DNA of 64,000 nucleotides from Paraferrimonas sedimenticola (GTDB taxonomy: Bacteria > Pseudomonadota > Gammaproteobacteria > Enterobacterales > Shewanellaceae), in the NCBI RefSeq assembly GCF_002282855.1, contig NZ_NRIR01000001.1, forward strand, positions 124,001 to 188,000, written 5' to 3'. Position numbers and translations under genes: made by a program. The notes under the pieces were generated by a model, which worked only from the letters and a program-made list of their open reading frames with translations, did no database searches and was not told where the DNA came from. Position 1 is the first letter of the stretch; each line of letters begins with the position of its first letter. Of the stretch, positions 19,998 through 29,003 are shown in pieces.

Positions 19998-20020
19998 TTT
20001 CCTCTCCTTATTTTTTTGAA

Positions 20021-20845
20021 TCACTTCCATGAATTTGGATCGGACAAACAAGCCATTAAGTCAGTGACTTGAAAACGGTAACCCGACTGGACAATCGCGC
20101 TCGATTCCACCCGCTTACCCGCTTGTTGATCGTCAATAAACTGTGGAGCCTCTAGCCCCATTGACTCGGCAGCGGCCTGATAAAACGCTCGTCGAGTCGG
20201 ATGATCCGGTGCTGCCAAATTGTAGGCAGGTTGCACCTGCTCCAGCGTGAGTATATGCTCACAAGCGGCCACACAATCGCGTAAGTGAACCAAGTTGACC
20301 GGTGCCAATGGCTTAGCCATATCCTTGCGTCCCGCCAAAAAACGGCCCGGTTGACGGCCAGCTCCAATTAACCCGGCGAAGCGAATCACCACCGCATTGT
20401 GCGCCTGTTGAAAGCACTGCTCAGCTTCTAACATGACTCGGGCAGATTCGCTGTGCGCGCTGGCATCAGCCTCTGTCGCCACTTCAAGCGAGTCCGAATA
20501 AACCCCAGTTGAGCTGATATACACTACTCGCTGATAACTCTTGTTAGCCATTGCCGCTAACAGATTGTCTAGCTTTTCTAAATAATCGCTATCGCCCGCA
20601 CGCAGGCGCGGCGGTAAATTCACTACGCAATAATCCGAATCCAGCAGCTCGTCGATATTTGAGCAAATCAACTTGGGCTCAAGGCTCAGTTGATAGCCTT
20701 CAATGCCCTGCTCTGCCAGTTCTTGAGCGGCTTCAAGCTCGCGCTTAGCCCCTTTCACTTGCCAGCCCTTTTGGCTCAAGTGCGCGCCCAAGGCGCGACC
20801 AAACCAGCCACAGCTGATAATTGAGATACTCTTTGCAGTAGACAA
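20021..20845 (-). CDS. NAD(P)-dependent epimerase/dehydratase-like SDR protein (YeeZ-like), TTG start
   Basis: A 274-residue extended-SDR protein. The Rossmann motif is ISIISCGWFGRALGAHL (GXXGXXG-like with a Cys). It has VVYISSTGVYSD in place of the catalytic Ser/Tyr region and RFAGLIGAGRQPGRFLAG. It resembles E. coli YeeZ, whose activity is unclear. The start is taken as TTG at 20845 because AAGGAG lies 6 bases upstream; an ATG at 20890 overlaps the DUF2919 gene and has no site. It belongs to a minus-strand run tdk-DUF2919-SDR-dsbA with short gaps. Confidence 0.8.
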   Translation of the reverse strand: MSTAKSISIISCGWFGRALGAHLSQKGWQVKGAKRELEAAQELAEQGIEGYQLSLEPKLICSNIDELLDSDYCVVNLPPRLRAGDSDYLEKLDNLLAAMANKSYQRVVYISSTGVYSDSLEVATEADASAHSESARVMLEAEQCFQQAHNAVVIRFAGLIGAGRQPGRFLAGRKDMAKPLAPVNLVHLRDCVAACEHILTLEQVQPAYNLAAPDHPTRRAFYQAAAESMGLEAPQFIDDQQAGKRVESSAIVQSGYRFQVTDLMACLSDPNSWK

Positions 20846-20871
20846 CTTAAGCTCCTTGCGCGCAGCGTGAG

Positions 20872-21345
20872 TTAATCGGCTTTTGACCAATCGCTAAAAT
20901 AAACTTGCAGGTGGCGTGAGCGCAAGCCATACAACAAACTCCACAGCAAAACGATGCCATCTAGCCCCAATGACCAGTGAAACTGACCATCGCGATTGTC
21001 CACCGCTTGCAGCCACAGCGCTGCAAACCCAAGCCACAAGGCAGCCAGTATCCAGCGACTGTTTCTAAACAAGCCAATTAGCCATTCCGGACTGCGCCGG
21101 CGCTCGGCTAACACCAGTCCAAACAACAACACCCCACCGGCGCCGCTGGCTAGCGCCATTTGCCAATCCGAATGAGACGGATACGCAAGCCCAATCAACA
21201 AGCTGGTGTCTTCCCGATAGGTCAGACTGGCAATCCACACCAAATACGCTTTCATGGCCCATGCTAAGAACAAGTAAAGCCACATGGGCGGCTTTACATG
21301 GCCTTTGTCATCGAGCCATTCGAAGTTGATGCGGCGCTTATACAT
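20872..21345 (-). CDS. DUF2919 (YfeZ-like) inner-membrane protein
   Basis: A 157-residue protein with about four hydrophobic segments and the DUF2919 start FEWLDDKGHVKPPMWLYLFLAWAMKAYLVWIASL. The N-terminal half carries YREDTSLLIGLAYPSHSDW, and the C-terminus has an LQVYFSDW motif. E. coli YfeZ is the known relative and its function is unknown. It begins 6 bp after the stop of tdk and so probably shares its transcript. Confidence 0.82.
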   Translation of the reverse strand: MYKRRINFEWLDDKGHVKPPMWLYLFLAWAMKAYLVWIASLTYREDTSLLIGLAYPSHSDWQMALASGAGGVLLFGLVLAERRRSPEWLIGLFRNSRWILAALWLGFAALWLQAVDNRDGQFHWSLGLDGIVLLWSLLYGLRSRHLQVYFSDWSKAD

Positions 21346-21351
21346 GGCGGA

Positions 21352-21936
21352 CTACTGAGTGTCCCATACCAAATCGCGATAGTGACGACGGCACATGGAC
21401 ACGTAGCGGTCGTTACCGCCAATCTGCACCTGCTCGCCTTCGCGAATGGCATGCCCCTCTTCGTTCATGCGCACCACCATGATGGCTTTACGACCACAGT
21501 GACAAATGGTTTTAAGCTCTACTAGCTTGTCGGCCCAGGCCAACAAGTACTGGCTACCGGGGAACAGCTCGCCCTGAAAATCGGTGCGCAGGCCATAACA
21601 AAGCACTGGGATGCCCAACATATCTACCACTTCTGCCAGCTGAGTGACCTGCTCTTTTGACAGGAACTGAGCCTCGTCCACCAGTACGCAATGCAAGTTC
21701 TCTTGTTGGTGCTGCTGATTGATAAGCTGCATCAAATTGTCAGCACTGCCGAACATCAAGGCATCGGACTCGATACCAATTCGAGAGGTGATTTTGCCAA
21801 CGCCATAGCGGTCGTCGATGCTTGCGGTAATAACCAGGGGGCGCATGCCTCGCTCGCGGTAGTTATAGGCCGACTGCAACAGCGAGGTGGATTTACCGGC
21901 ATTCATTGCCGCGTAATAAAAGTACAACTGAGCCAC
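21352..21936 (-). CDS. tdk: Thymidine kinase
   Basis: A 194-residue type II thymidine kinase. The P-loop is [15 protein letters not shown], the Walker B region is [11 protein letters not shown] (catalytic Glu and lid), and the zinc site is built from CHCG and CRRHY cysteines near the C-terminus. It phosphorylates thymidine to dTMP in the cytoplasm with ATP and is inhibited by dTTP in the family. Length and motifs match E. coli Tdk. It heads the run tdk-DUF2919-SDR-dsbA. A terminator of the lysW transcript separates it from lysW. Confidence 0.96.
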   Translation of the reverse strand: MAQLYFYYAAMNAGKSTSLLQSAYNYRERGMRPLVITASIDDRYGVGKITSRIGIESDALMFGSADNLMQLINQQHQQENLHCVLVDEAQFLSKEQVTQLAEVVDMLGIPVLCYGLRTDFQGELFPGSQYLLAWADKLVELKTICHCGRKAIMVVRMNEEGHAIREGEQVQIGGNDRYVSMCRRHYRDLVWDTQ

Positions 21937-21978
21937 TGGCTTTTCTCCTTAAACGCGTGTGCGCATGAGTCTAACAAA

Positions 21979-22003
21979 AAAGAGGCCCGAAAAGGCCTCT
22001 TTC
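21979..22003 (-). terminator. Terminator of lysW
   Basis: AAAGAGGCC and GGCCTCTTT pair around CGAAAA. On the minus strand a T-run follows. It lies 18 bp beyond the lysW stop. Confidence 0.9.
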
Positions 22004-22020
22004 CCTTGCTAAGCGTGAGC

Positions 22021-23583
22021 CTAGTAGCGTGACTGCTTAAATTTTAGCAGTGCGATAACCAAGGTGACCAAAACGCTACATACCAGCAATGCAGTAATCA
22101 GCGAGTGAGTCATACCCAGCACCAGATAACCTACCAAGCTGATACCCGCCACCATCAAGGCGTATGGCAACTGAGTGGTCACGTGGTCGATGTGGTGACA
22201 GCCCGCACCAGTGGACGACAAAATGGTGGTATCAGAAATTGGCGAACAGTGATCGCCAAATACCGCGCCGGCCAATACCGCAGATAGCATAGGTAGCATC
22301 AGTGTAGTGTCGGTGCCCATCGCCATGTCCGCGGCGATTGGCAGCATAATGCCAAAAGTACCCCAGCTGGTGCCGGTAGAGAAGGCGGTAAAACCCGCTA
22401 GCAAAAACAACACCATAGGCATGTACTCAGGCGCAATCGCGCCTTCAAGCTGGCTCACTAGATACTTTCCGGTTTCCACTTCACCGATAATGCCGCCGAT
22501 AGCCCAGGCGAATAGCAGAATGTAAGCCGCGGGTAGCATGGAGCGAGCGCCGGCGATGACCGCTTGAACAATCAACTGACCTTCAAGGCGTTGTTTGAAT
22601 GCGAACACCAAAGTCACGGCCAAACCGGCCACAGAGCCATTGAACAATGAGTAGCCCACATTGGTGTTTTCAAACGCACCCAAAATACTGAAGGCCTGAC
22701 CGGCGTCGGCAAGCTCTGCCGCACCACTGGCAACCATGAAGCTGGCGGTAGCGACCACAAGCGTAATGATTGGCCCAAACAAACCCGCCACCGAGCCGTT
22801 ATTGGCTTCTTCAAGCTCAGCGTTGGTGCCCGGCGGATTGCCGCGCTCAGGGTCGTATAGCTCGCCTTTTTGGGCTTTGATTTCGTGGCGCAGCATAGGG
22901 CCCACGTCCAAGCCGAACCACACCACAGCAAACAGCAGAATCAACGCGAATATGGCGTAGAAGTTCATTGGGATCATTTGCACAAAGGTGGCCAGTTGAC
23001 CGCCACCGTCATAGCCGCGAGCCGCTAACAAACCACCGATAAGCGCGATGATATACGCACCCCAGCTCGATACCGGAGAAATCACACACACAGGAGCTGC
23101 GGTGGAATCCAGTATGTAAGCCAGTTTGGCGCGACTGACGTAGTAACGGTCAGTGATCGGACGCGACACACTGCCCACCACCAGCGAATTAAAGTAATCG
23201 TCGATAAATACCACAACTCCGAGAGCCATGGTCAGAAGTTTAGCGTCGCGCTTGGTGCGAATGCGTTGGCGTGCCCAATCGGCAAAGGCACGAGCCGAGC
23301 CTGACGCGCTAATTAGCGCTGTGGTCGCGCCCAAAATGACCAAGAACAGCAATATGTACAAGTTGCCCCAATTAGCACCGCCATCTTCGACAAACAGGCC
23401 GGAAACGGTTTGAGCGAGATGGGTGGCCGCTGCACCCAAGTCGAACTGAGTCAACATTAGGATACCGGCGAGAATACCTACCCCAAGGGACGGCAAAACT
23501 TTTCGAGTGACAACTGCCATTGATATGGCTAGAAGGGGTGGAATTAGTGACAGCGCCGAGTCGGCATAACTGGTTAGGCTCAT
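22021..23583 (-). CDS. lysW: NhaC-family transporter under a lysine riboswitch (LysW-type lysine transporter)
   Basis: A 520-residue protein with about 12 hydrophobic segments, of the NhaC-type Na+/H+ antiporter superfamily. It has FIDDYFNSLVVGSVSRPITDRYYVSRAKLAYILDSTAAPVC and FSTGTSWGTFGIMLPIAADMA, and GDHCSPISDTTILSSTGAGCHHIDHVTTQLPYAL near the end. By itself it would be called a Na+/H+ antiporter. The 5' leader carries a lysine riboswitch, and NhaC-family members under this riboswitch in Vibrio and Shewanella relatives were predicted to be lysine transporters (LysW). Lysine import driven by Na+ is therefore the better assignment. The function is inferred from regulation. Confidence 0.85.
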   Translation of the reverse strand: MSLTSYADSALSLIPPLLAISMAVVTRKVLPSLGVGILAGILMLTQFDLGAAATHLAQTVSGLFVEDGGANWGNLYILLFLVILGATTALISASGSARAFADWARQRIRTKRDAKLLTMALGVVVFIDDYFNSLVVGSVSRPITDRYYVSRAKLAYILDSTAAPVCVISPVSSWGAYIIALIGGLLAARGYDGGGQLATFVQMIPMNFYAIFALILLFAVVWFGLDVGPMLRHEIKAQKGELYDPERGNPPGTNAELEEANNGSVAGLFGPIITLVVATASFMVASGAAELADAGQAFSILGAFENTNVGYSLFNGSVAGLAVTLVFAFKQRLEGQLIVQAVIAGARSMLPAAYILLFAWAIGGIIGEVETGKYLVSQLEGAIAPEYMPMVLFLLAGFTAFSTGTSWGTFGIMLPIAADMAMGTDTTLMLPMLSAVLAGAVFGDHCSPISDTTILSSTGAGCHHIDHVTTQLPYALMVAGISLVGYLVLGMTHSLITALLVCSVLVTLVIALLKFKQSRY

Positions 23584-23659
23584 AAATTCTATCTTTACTT
23601 AATTACTTGCGTTCGGAGGGCTTTGAAATCGGCAAGCTTGAGATAGAAATAAGCCGTTT

Positions 23660-23840
23660 CAAGTAGCGCTCCATAGTGGTTAATGGCGTAATGCCCGACT
23701 ATGGCAGTGCTGTCCCTATTCGGTGACAGCCCCAACACCAGTGGTTGAGCCGACTGATGTTTCGGCGTTGACTCCTTTTATTAGCGCTCATAGGTCTCAC
23801 CCTAACGCTAATGACTGATAGCCAACGCGACCTCTACTTA
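23660..23840 (-). ncRNA. Lysine riboswitch (L-box) in the lysW leader
   Basis: The minus-strand leader has the ordered L-box landmarks. AAGTAGAGGTCGCG is the 5' side of P1 and the loop E region. GGAGTCAACGCCGAA comes next, then CGGCT, GGGGCTGTCACCG, GGGACAGCACTGCC, and finally GGAGCGCTACTT, whose CTACTT closes P1 with the 5' AAGTAG. The 181-nt length fits the class. About 75 nt separate it from the lysW ATG. No T-run terminator is obvious there, so control of translation start is more likely than attenuation. Confidence 0.9.
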
Positions 23841-23873
23841 ACTCGCAAAAAAGCGAGGCCGCTATATAAACAC

Positions 23874-23908
23874 AAGCGCCAATTTGGAGGCTAATCCAAA
23901 TGGCGCTT
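23874..23908 (-). terminator. Hairpin downstream of etfA (probable terminator)
   Basis: AAGCGCCA pairs with TGGCGCTT, and an inner TTTGGA/TCCAAA stem sits above a small bulge. The T-rich tail is only moderate. It ends the etfBA transcript before the lysW leader promoter. Confidence 0.65.
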
Positions 23909-23946
23909 TACATGATCCAGATCACCTAATTTAGCGAATTAGGCGA

Positions 23947-24876
23947 TTAGTTCAACAGTTCAGTAAGCTCTGGCAAGGCTTCAAACAAATCCGCCGCCAA
24001 ACCATAGTCTGCCACCTGGAAGATAGGCGCTTCAGGATCCTTGTTAATTGCAACGATCACTTTCGAGTCTTTCATGCCCGCCAAGTGCTGAATCGCTCCT
24101 GAGATTCCCACCGCAATGTACAGTGATGGCGCAACAATCTTACCGGTTTGACCCACTTGCAAATCGTTGGCAACAAAACCGGCGTCAACCGCAGCGCGTG
24201 AAGCACCCATGGCGGCACCCAGTTTGTCGGCCAATTGCTCTAGAATTGCAAAGTTCTCAGCACTTCCCAGACCACGACCGCCAGAAACTACGATATCGGC
24301 GTTGCCAAGATCAGGACGCTCGCTCACGCTCAGCTCTTCGCCTACGAACTCTGTTTGCACGCTTGGTGCAACAAAATCGCCAGCGACCACCGCAGCACTG
24401 CCGCCCTCACCCGCCGCGTCAAACGCACTGGCACGCAATGTCAGTACCTTGATGTCGTCAAACGACTGAACCGTCTCTAGCGCGTTACCCGCATAGATTG
24501 GGTGAATAAAAGTGTCGTCAGACTCAATCGCGATAACGTCAGACACCTGAGCCACGTCTAGCAGTGCAGCAACACGAGGCATCAAGTCTTTGCCAAACGA
24601 CGAAGACATGGCCAATACGTGGCTGTAGTCTTTGGCCAAAGCCACCACAGAATCGGTCAGCGACTCTACTAGGCTGTGGGCTGCGGCTTCGTTGTCCAGA
24701 GTAATCACTTGATCCACACCGGCAATCGCAGCGGCTTGCTCTGCCACGCCACCCACTTGGTGACCGGCGACCAGCACGTGGACTTCACCCGACAATTGGG
24801 CTGCTGCGCTAACGGCTTTGGCGGTATCGGCCTTTAGAGTTTGATTGCTGTGCTCAGCTACAATTAGGGTCTTCAT
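23947..24876 (-). CDS. etfA: Electron transfer flavoprotein alpha subunit
   Basis: A 309-residue ETF alpha subunit. The N-terminal domain is about 1-180. The C-terminal FAD domain has [40 protein letters not shown] and [20 protein letters not shown], followed by [30 protein letters not shown]. With EtfB it accepts electrons from acyl-CoA and other dehydrogenases and passes them to ETF:quinone oxidoreductase. Its ATG overlaps the etfB stop by 4 bp (ATGA), so the subunits are coupled. No dehydrogenase is adjacent. Confidence 0.96.
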   Translation of the reverse strand: MKTLIVAEHSNQTLKADTAKAVSAAAQLSGEVHVLVAGHQVGGVAEQAAAIAGVDQVITLDNEAAAHSLVESLTDSVVALAKDYSHVLAMSSSFGKDLMPRVAALLDVAQVSDVIAIESDDTFIHPIYAGNALETVQSFDDIKVLTLRASAFDAAGEGGSAAVVAGDFVAPSVQTEFVGEELSVSERPDLGNADIVVSGGRGLGSAENFAILEQLADKLGAAMGASRAAVDAGFVANDLQVGQTGKIVAPSLYIAVGISGAIQHLAGMKDSKVIVAINKDPEAPIFQVADYGLAADLFEALPELTELLN

Positions 24877-25625
24877 GAAATCACCTTCGCTTCATTGCGT
24901 AATTTGTCCACTAGCTCGGCCACAGTTTCTACCATGATGCCCGCTTGACGCTCGCTTGGCGCTTTAACCGCCAATACTTTTTGGTGTTCTTTTAGCGGCA
25001 GCTCAAGATCGGCCAATGCCATGGTCTCAAGGGGTTTGCGCTTGGCTTTCATGATGTTTGGCAGCGAGGCATAACGCGGCTCGTTAAGACGCAAGTCAGC
25101 AGTCACAACCGCTGGCAAGTTCATTTTGATGGTTTGGCTACCCGCGTCTACTTCGCGAGTCACAGTCAAGGCACCGTCTTCTAGCTCAACCACAGAGGCG
25201 AAAGTCGCCTGAGGCATGCCGCTTAGGGCAGCGAGCATTTGACCGGTTTGATTGTTGTCGCCATCGATGGATTGCTTACCCAGTATTACTAGGTCGGCTT
25301 GTTCTTTGTCGTTGATGGCTTTTAGGACTTTGGCCACCGACAGCGGCGACAGCTCTTGGTCGGTTTCCACTAGAATACCGCGATCCGCACCTAGGGCCAT
25401 GGCGGTGCGCAATTGCTCTTGAGCGTTCTTCACGCCAATGCTAACTACGACTACTTCACTGGCTTTGCCGGCTTCTTTCAAGCGTACCGCTTCTTCGACC
25501 GCAATTTCACAGAAGGGGTTAATGGCCATTTTCAGGTTGGCCGTATCAACCGCTGATTGTTCGGCGTTAACCCGAACTTTCACGTTGGCATCGACAACGC
25601 GCTTAACCGGAACTAAGACTTTCAT
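24873..25625 (-). CDS. etfB: Electron transfer flavoprotein beta subunit
   Basis: A 250-residue ETF beta subunit. It starts [19 protein letters not shown], carries the AMP-binding loop region [34 protein letters not shown] and the beta signature [44 protein letters not shown], which holds the conserved recognition-loop-side segment. It forms a heterodimer with EtfA. It is first in a two-gene operon with a 4-bp overlap. Confidence 0.96.
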   Translation of the reverse strand: MKVLVPVKRVVDANVKVRVNAEQSAVDTANLKMAINPFCEIAVEEAVRLKEAGKASEVVVVSIGVKNAQEQLRTAMALGADRGILVETDQELSPLSVAKVLKAINDKEQADLVILGKQSIDGDNNQTGQMLAALSGMPQATFASVVELEDGALTVTREVDAGSQTIKMNLPAVVTADLRLNEPRYASLPNIMKAKRKPLETMALADLELPLKEHQKVLAVKAPSERQAGIMVETVAELVDKLRNEAKVIS

Positions 25626-25825
25626 GCAGATTCCTTGTTATATGCTGCGAGTAATTATTATGCATGGCTCACTCTACCTAGGGTTTACCTTTACGTCAAC
25701 TAACCCCAAGCCCGCTTTGATTGACGCTTTTTCATGCAAACCGCGCCGCGAATATACTTAATTCAAATTTTATTATTTGAATAATATAAAGAATGGCGAA
25801 CAACTAATTTAATCTGAATAAAGAC

Positions 25826-25844
25826 AAAATAATTGATCATTATC
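25826..25844. promoter_or_regulatory. Weak Fur-box-like sequence in the etfB-hns gap
   Basis: The gap 25626-25929 is AT-rich and holds the divergent promoters of etfB and hns. At 25826-25844, GATCATTATC and its left flank match 12 of 19 positions of the Fur consensus. That is marginal in AT-rich DNA. Nothing else is recognised in the gap. Confidence 0.2.
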
Positions 25845-25929
25845 AAAACTGGTTCTAATATACAGCCAGATAATAAATATCTCACATTAACGCTGCTCGT
25901 TAATCTAACTAAAGGTTAAAACAAATATT

Positions 25930-26325
25930 ATGTCTGATTTCACTGATATCTTGACCCATGGTCGCCGTTTTAAAGCTGCTGTAAAAGATTTAAGCATTGA
26001 TGAATTGCGCGAAGTCGCCGGTAAACTTGAAAAAGTTATCGCCGATAGAGAAGTTGAAGAAGCCGCTGCTGCAGAAGCGCAGAAAGAACGTCTGCAACAA
26101 ATTGAAGCACTGCGTAAACAAATGGAAGAAATGGGTTTATCGGTTGAAGACCTAGAAGGCCCAAGTGCAAAAGCCGCTCCGAAAAAACGCGCACCGCGCC
26201 CGCCTAAATACGCCATCGAAGTCAATGGTGAACGCATTACTTGGACCGGCCAAGGCCGCACGCCAAACGTATTCAAGGAAGCCATTAAAGAAGATGGCAA
26301 GTCGCTAGACGATTTCTTAATCTAA
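25930..26325 (+). CDS. hns: H-NS family nucleoid-associated protein
   Basis: A 131-residue H-NS protein. The N-terminal oligomerisation part (about 1-70) is a predicted coiled coil (SIDELREVAGKLEKVIADREVEEAAAAEAQKERLQQIEALRKQMEEMG). A basic linker PKKRAPRPPKY leads to the C-terminal DNA-binding domain with the core TWTGQGRTP and the tail KSLDDFLI, as in E. coli H-NS. It binds AT-rich DNA and silences horizontally acquired genes. The upstream region is itself AT-rich, consistent with autoregulation. A terminator follows. Confidence 0.93.
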   Translation: MSDFTDILTHGRRFKAAVKDLSIDELREVAGKLEKVIADREVEEAAAAEAQKERLQQIEALRKQMEEMGLSVEDLEGPSAKAAPKKRAPRPPKYAIEVNGERITWTGQGRTPNVFKEAIKEDGKSLDDFLI

Positions 26326-26348
26326 CCGAATATCTATCAGACCTATTT

Positions 26349-26374
26349 AGCCCAGCCTAGCGCTGGGCTTTTTT
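26349..26374 (+). terminator. Terminator of hns
   Basis: AGCCCAGC and GCTGGGCT pair around a 4-base loop (ctag) and are followed by T6. Confidence 0.92.
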
Positions 26375-26538
26375 ATTCAAATCATTCGAAGTACATGAGC
26401 CCTATTAAATTAGGTCGAAAAAGGCCGGATTATGTTTTGTACGCCAATCAGATTAATGACAACAAAATGCACAAAGGCATTCAGTGATCTTAACTGGCCT
26501 GCTACAATCGTCTCTTCAAGGATTAGAAGGTATCCCAA

Positions 26539-26919
26539 ATGAAGGTTCAAATACTCGGTTTAATGACAGCAACAGCGCTGATCTCTGGCTGCGCAAATAT
26601 GGAGTTTAAGACCAATTTAGACGCAGATAACTTCAAAGAGTATTACAAAGCCAGCGAAGTTGAAATTTATGAGTCCGAAGCCGATGCGCCAGAGCAACAC
26701 CTAAACATGGGCCTAGTCGAAGGCAGTAGCTGCCAGGAAACCCAAGATGCACCGCCGCCAAACGAGGCTGAAGCTCGCACTCAAGCGCGCAGAGAAGCGG
26801 CTGATCTCGGCGCCAATGGAGTGATATTCCAACAGTGCATCAAAGAAACCTCCAATATTTGCGTGGCCGAGTACATTTGTTACGGCCAAGCCATCTACAG
26901 CGAGTTCAATGAGCAATAG
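26539..26919 (+). CDS. rcsF: RcsF-like outer-membrane lipoprotein
   Basis: A 126-residue lipoprotein with lipobox LISGC (lipidated C18). Four further cysteines at 65, 100, 108 and 114 have spacings 35-8-6, against 35-9-6 in E. coli RcsF, where they form two disulfides. VEGSSCQ, ANGVIFQQC and ICYGQA match the RcsF core. RcsF senses outer-membrane and LPS stress and signals through IgaA to the Rcs phosphorelay. It overlaps trmO by 11 bp and is followed further on by proS, the same order as rcsF-trmO-proS in E. coli. Other Rcs genes are not in the window. Confidence 0.88.
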   Translation: MKVQILGLMTATALISGCANMEFKTNLDADNFKEYYKASEVEIYESEADAPEQHLNMGLVEGSSCQETQDAPPPNEAEARTQARREAADLGANGVIFQQCIKETSNICVAEYICYGQAIYSEFNEQ

Positions 26920-27625
26920 CTATTCGATTGAGCCTATTGGGGTGTGTCGCACGCCATACGCGCAAAAATTCGCCATCCCTCGCCAGCCGGGTTTAGTTCC
27001 GGCGGCACAGGGTATTATCGAAATGGCCCCCGGATTCGATAATCCGGATCTGTTACGCGGTCTCGAGCAATACTCGCATATCTGGCTGACCTTTTTATTC
27101 CATCAAAATCTAGAACAAGGCTGGCGCCCGACCATACGCCCGCCTCGCCTTGGTGGAAATGCCCGGATTGGCGTACTGGCCTCTCGCTCGACCTTCAGAC
27201 CCAACGGGCTTGGCCAGTCCGTGGTTGAAATAGAAGCTGTAGACATCGACAGTCGCCCGCCAAGAGTCATCATTCGCGGCATGGATCTACTCGACGGCAC
27301 ACCAATTATCGACATTAAGCCTTACATTCCATACGCCGATTCAATACCTAAGGCCCGCGGTGGTATGGCGCAGAAGGCGCCGCAAACCATTAGCGTTGAG
27401 TTTGCCAAGGCTGCACTACAACTCATACAACAACTGCCGGTGAGTAAGTACCCAAATTTGCAGCAAATAATCGTTGAAGTGCTGCAACAAGACCCCAGAC
27501 CCGCCTACAAAGCCAAGCGTCAAGATGACAAGCGCTATACCATGCAACTATTTGATTTAGATATTAGTTGGCACTTCAATGACGGCTGTGCCAAAGTAGA
27601 AAGTGTTGCCCCGTTGAACAATTAG
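26909..27625 (+). CDS. trmO: tRNA (adenine(37)-N6)-methyltransferase TrmO (TsaA/YaeB)
   Basis: A 238-residue protein of the TsaA/TrmO family. The N-terminal beta-barrel domain has IGVCRTPYAQKFAIPRQPGLVP, YSHIWLTFLFH and RLGGNARIGVLASRSTFRPNGLGQSVV, then GMDLLDGTPIIDIKPYIPYADS. These are the SAM-binding and substrate motifs of the family. A small C-terminal domain begins at about 160. It N6-methylates t6A37 in tRNAs reading ACY. It is coupled to rcsF by overlap. Confidence 0.94.
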   Translation: MSNSYSIEPIGVCRTPYAQKFAIPRQPGLVPAAQGIIEMAPGFDNPDLLRGLEQYSHIWLTFLFHQNLEQGWRPTIRPPRLGGNARIGVLASRSTFRPNGLGQSVVEIEAVDIDSRPPRVIIRGMDLLDGTPIIDIKPYIPYADSIPKARGGMAQKAPQTISVEFAKAALQLIQQLPVSKYPNLQQIIVEVLQQDPRPAYKAKRQDDKRYTMQLFDLDISWHFNDGCAKVESVAPLNN

Positions 27626-27694
27626 CCAGCAGTATCGGCCACAGATTTCAACGGTTGCTCGTCCCTCGAATTTACTGCAACCGAAAGGACGCCT

Positions 27695-28990
27695 ATGAAA
27701 GCCTCTGTGACCTTAGTTTCAGCCGCCGTGGTAGCGGCTTTATTCACATCTCCCGTTGACGCCAAATCGGAACTGATTCAGGGCGAACGCAATAACCTAG
27801 TAAAAGCCGGCGATTGGCTGCAAATCCTACTGCCCGGCACCGCGATTGTGGGCAGCTGGGCTTGGGGCGATACCGAAGGTGCCTGGATGGCGACTAAGAC
27901 TGTCGCTGCAACCGCCGCCGCGACGCATACCTTTAAGGCGGGCTTCAAAAAGCTGCGACCCGATGCCTCGGCCAACAACTCGTTTCCTTCCGGTCACACC
28001 TCTGCTGCTTTCTCGGGTGCGGCTTACTTACACCATAGATACGGTAATACGGTTGGCGTAGTGGCCTACACGGGTGCCGCGCTCACCGGTTATAGCCGTC
28101 TTGTCGCTAACAAGCACTTCGTCGATGATGTGGTCGTGGGCGCTTCGTTTGGTGTATTAAGCTCACTGTATTTCACCGAACCCTATGAGAGCGACTTGGT
28201 AATACAGCCCACCCCAACCAAAGACGGAATGGCGATGAATTTCTCCTACGTCCCGGGTTTAGCTCTAGCATCAGCTTCGACCAGTCAGGCCACCAGCAAA
28301 CCCAAAGACTATCGCTGGCGCTTTCAATTGAGCTTTGGTAGTGCCAAACCCAATTACAACGTATTTGCGACCGGTGATGACGGGCCAATTGATTCTCGAG
28401 AGCTGAACTTAAACGAGGATCCGGATACCTTCTCGGCTCTCAACTTTGCTTACGCTATCAATAAATACTCCGACGTGCACGTGACCTTTGTCCCTTACAA
28501 TCGCGTTGATGACTCAGTGTTATTAAGGGATGTGAAGTTTAACGGACAAATGTACTCGGCTGGCGAGCGCACCGTGTTCTCCTCTCACTTGTGGCAACTT
28601 GATACCGACTATCAGCTGCGTTTGCTACCGGACACTAATTTCATTGTTCGTGCTCGTGCGGGTTTGACCTTCCAGCATCAACGCTTGGCGATGGACATCT
28701 ACGATGGAGGTCGTTTATCGGAAGTGGTTCAAAATCGAATTATGCCGGCAGTGGGTGGCACTCTTGGCTACCGCATCACACCGCAAATTTCATTGGCAGC
28801 GGAAGGTCGATACGCCCGTTGGCAAAACAATCGTCATCATTACTTAGGCGGCCGTTTCCGTTATGATTTCAACCAACAGTGGTACGCCGGTGTTGAAGCA
28901 GGACGCTATAAACACCGCTACGACGAAACCAATTTGTACAACGAAGTCTCCTACGATTCGATTGGACTAAAAGTGGGATACCACTTTTAA
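27695..28990 (+). CDS. PAP2-family phosphatase fused to a probable outer-membrane beta-barrel
   Basis: A 431-residue protein with a signal peptide (cleaved near DA-KS). Residues 30-165 are a PAP2 phosphatase with all three motifs: K81-X6-R88-P89, P98-S-G-H101, and S134-R135-X5-H141-X3-D145. The region from about 200 to the end is rich in alternating aromatic and polar strands (WRFQLSFGSAKPNYNVF, DVHVTFVPYN, YRITPQISLAAEGRYA) and ends in Tyr-His-Phe, as outer-membrane barrels do. It would place a lipid or pyrophosphate phosphatase at the outer membrane facing the periplasm. It interrupts the otherwise conserved trmO-proS order. The substrate is unknown; the barrel is inferred from strand pattern and C-terminal Phe. 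Confidence 0.8.
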   Translation: MKASVTLVSAAVVAALFTSPVDAKSELIQGERNNLVKAGDWLQILLPGTAIVGSWAWGDTEGAWMATKTVAATAAATHTFKAGFKKLRPDASANNSFPSGHTSAAFSGAAYLHHRYGNTVGVVAYTGAALTGYSRLVANKHFVDDVVVGASFGVLSSLYFTEPYESDLVIQPTPTKDGMAMNFSYVPGLALASASTSQATSKPKDYRWRFQLSFGSAKPNYNVFATGDDGPIDSRELNLNEDPDTFSALNFAYAINKYSDVHVTFVPYNRVDDSVLLRDVKFNGQMYSAGERTVFSSHLWQLDTDYQLRLLPDTNFIVRARAGLTFQHQRLAMDIYDGGRLSEVVQNRIMPAVGGTLGYRITPQISLAAEGRYARWQNNRHHYLGGRFRYDFNQQWYAGVEAGRYKHRYDETNLYNEVSYDSIGLKVGYHF

Positions 28991-29003
28991 TCGCTAACAA
29001 CTA

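Noticed and set aside
22021-23583. Calling the NhaC-type protein simply a Na+/H+ antiporter
   Set aside because: The lysine riboswitch in the leader points to lysine transport, which is known for this subgroup.
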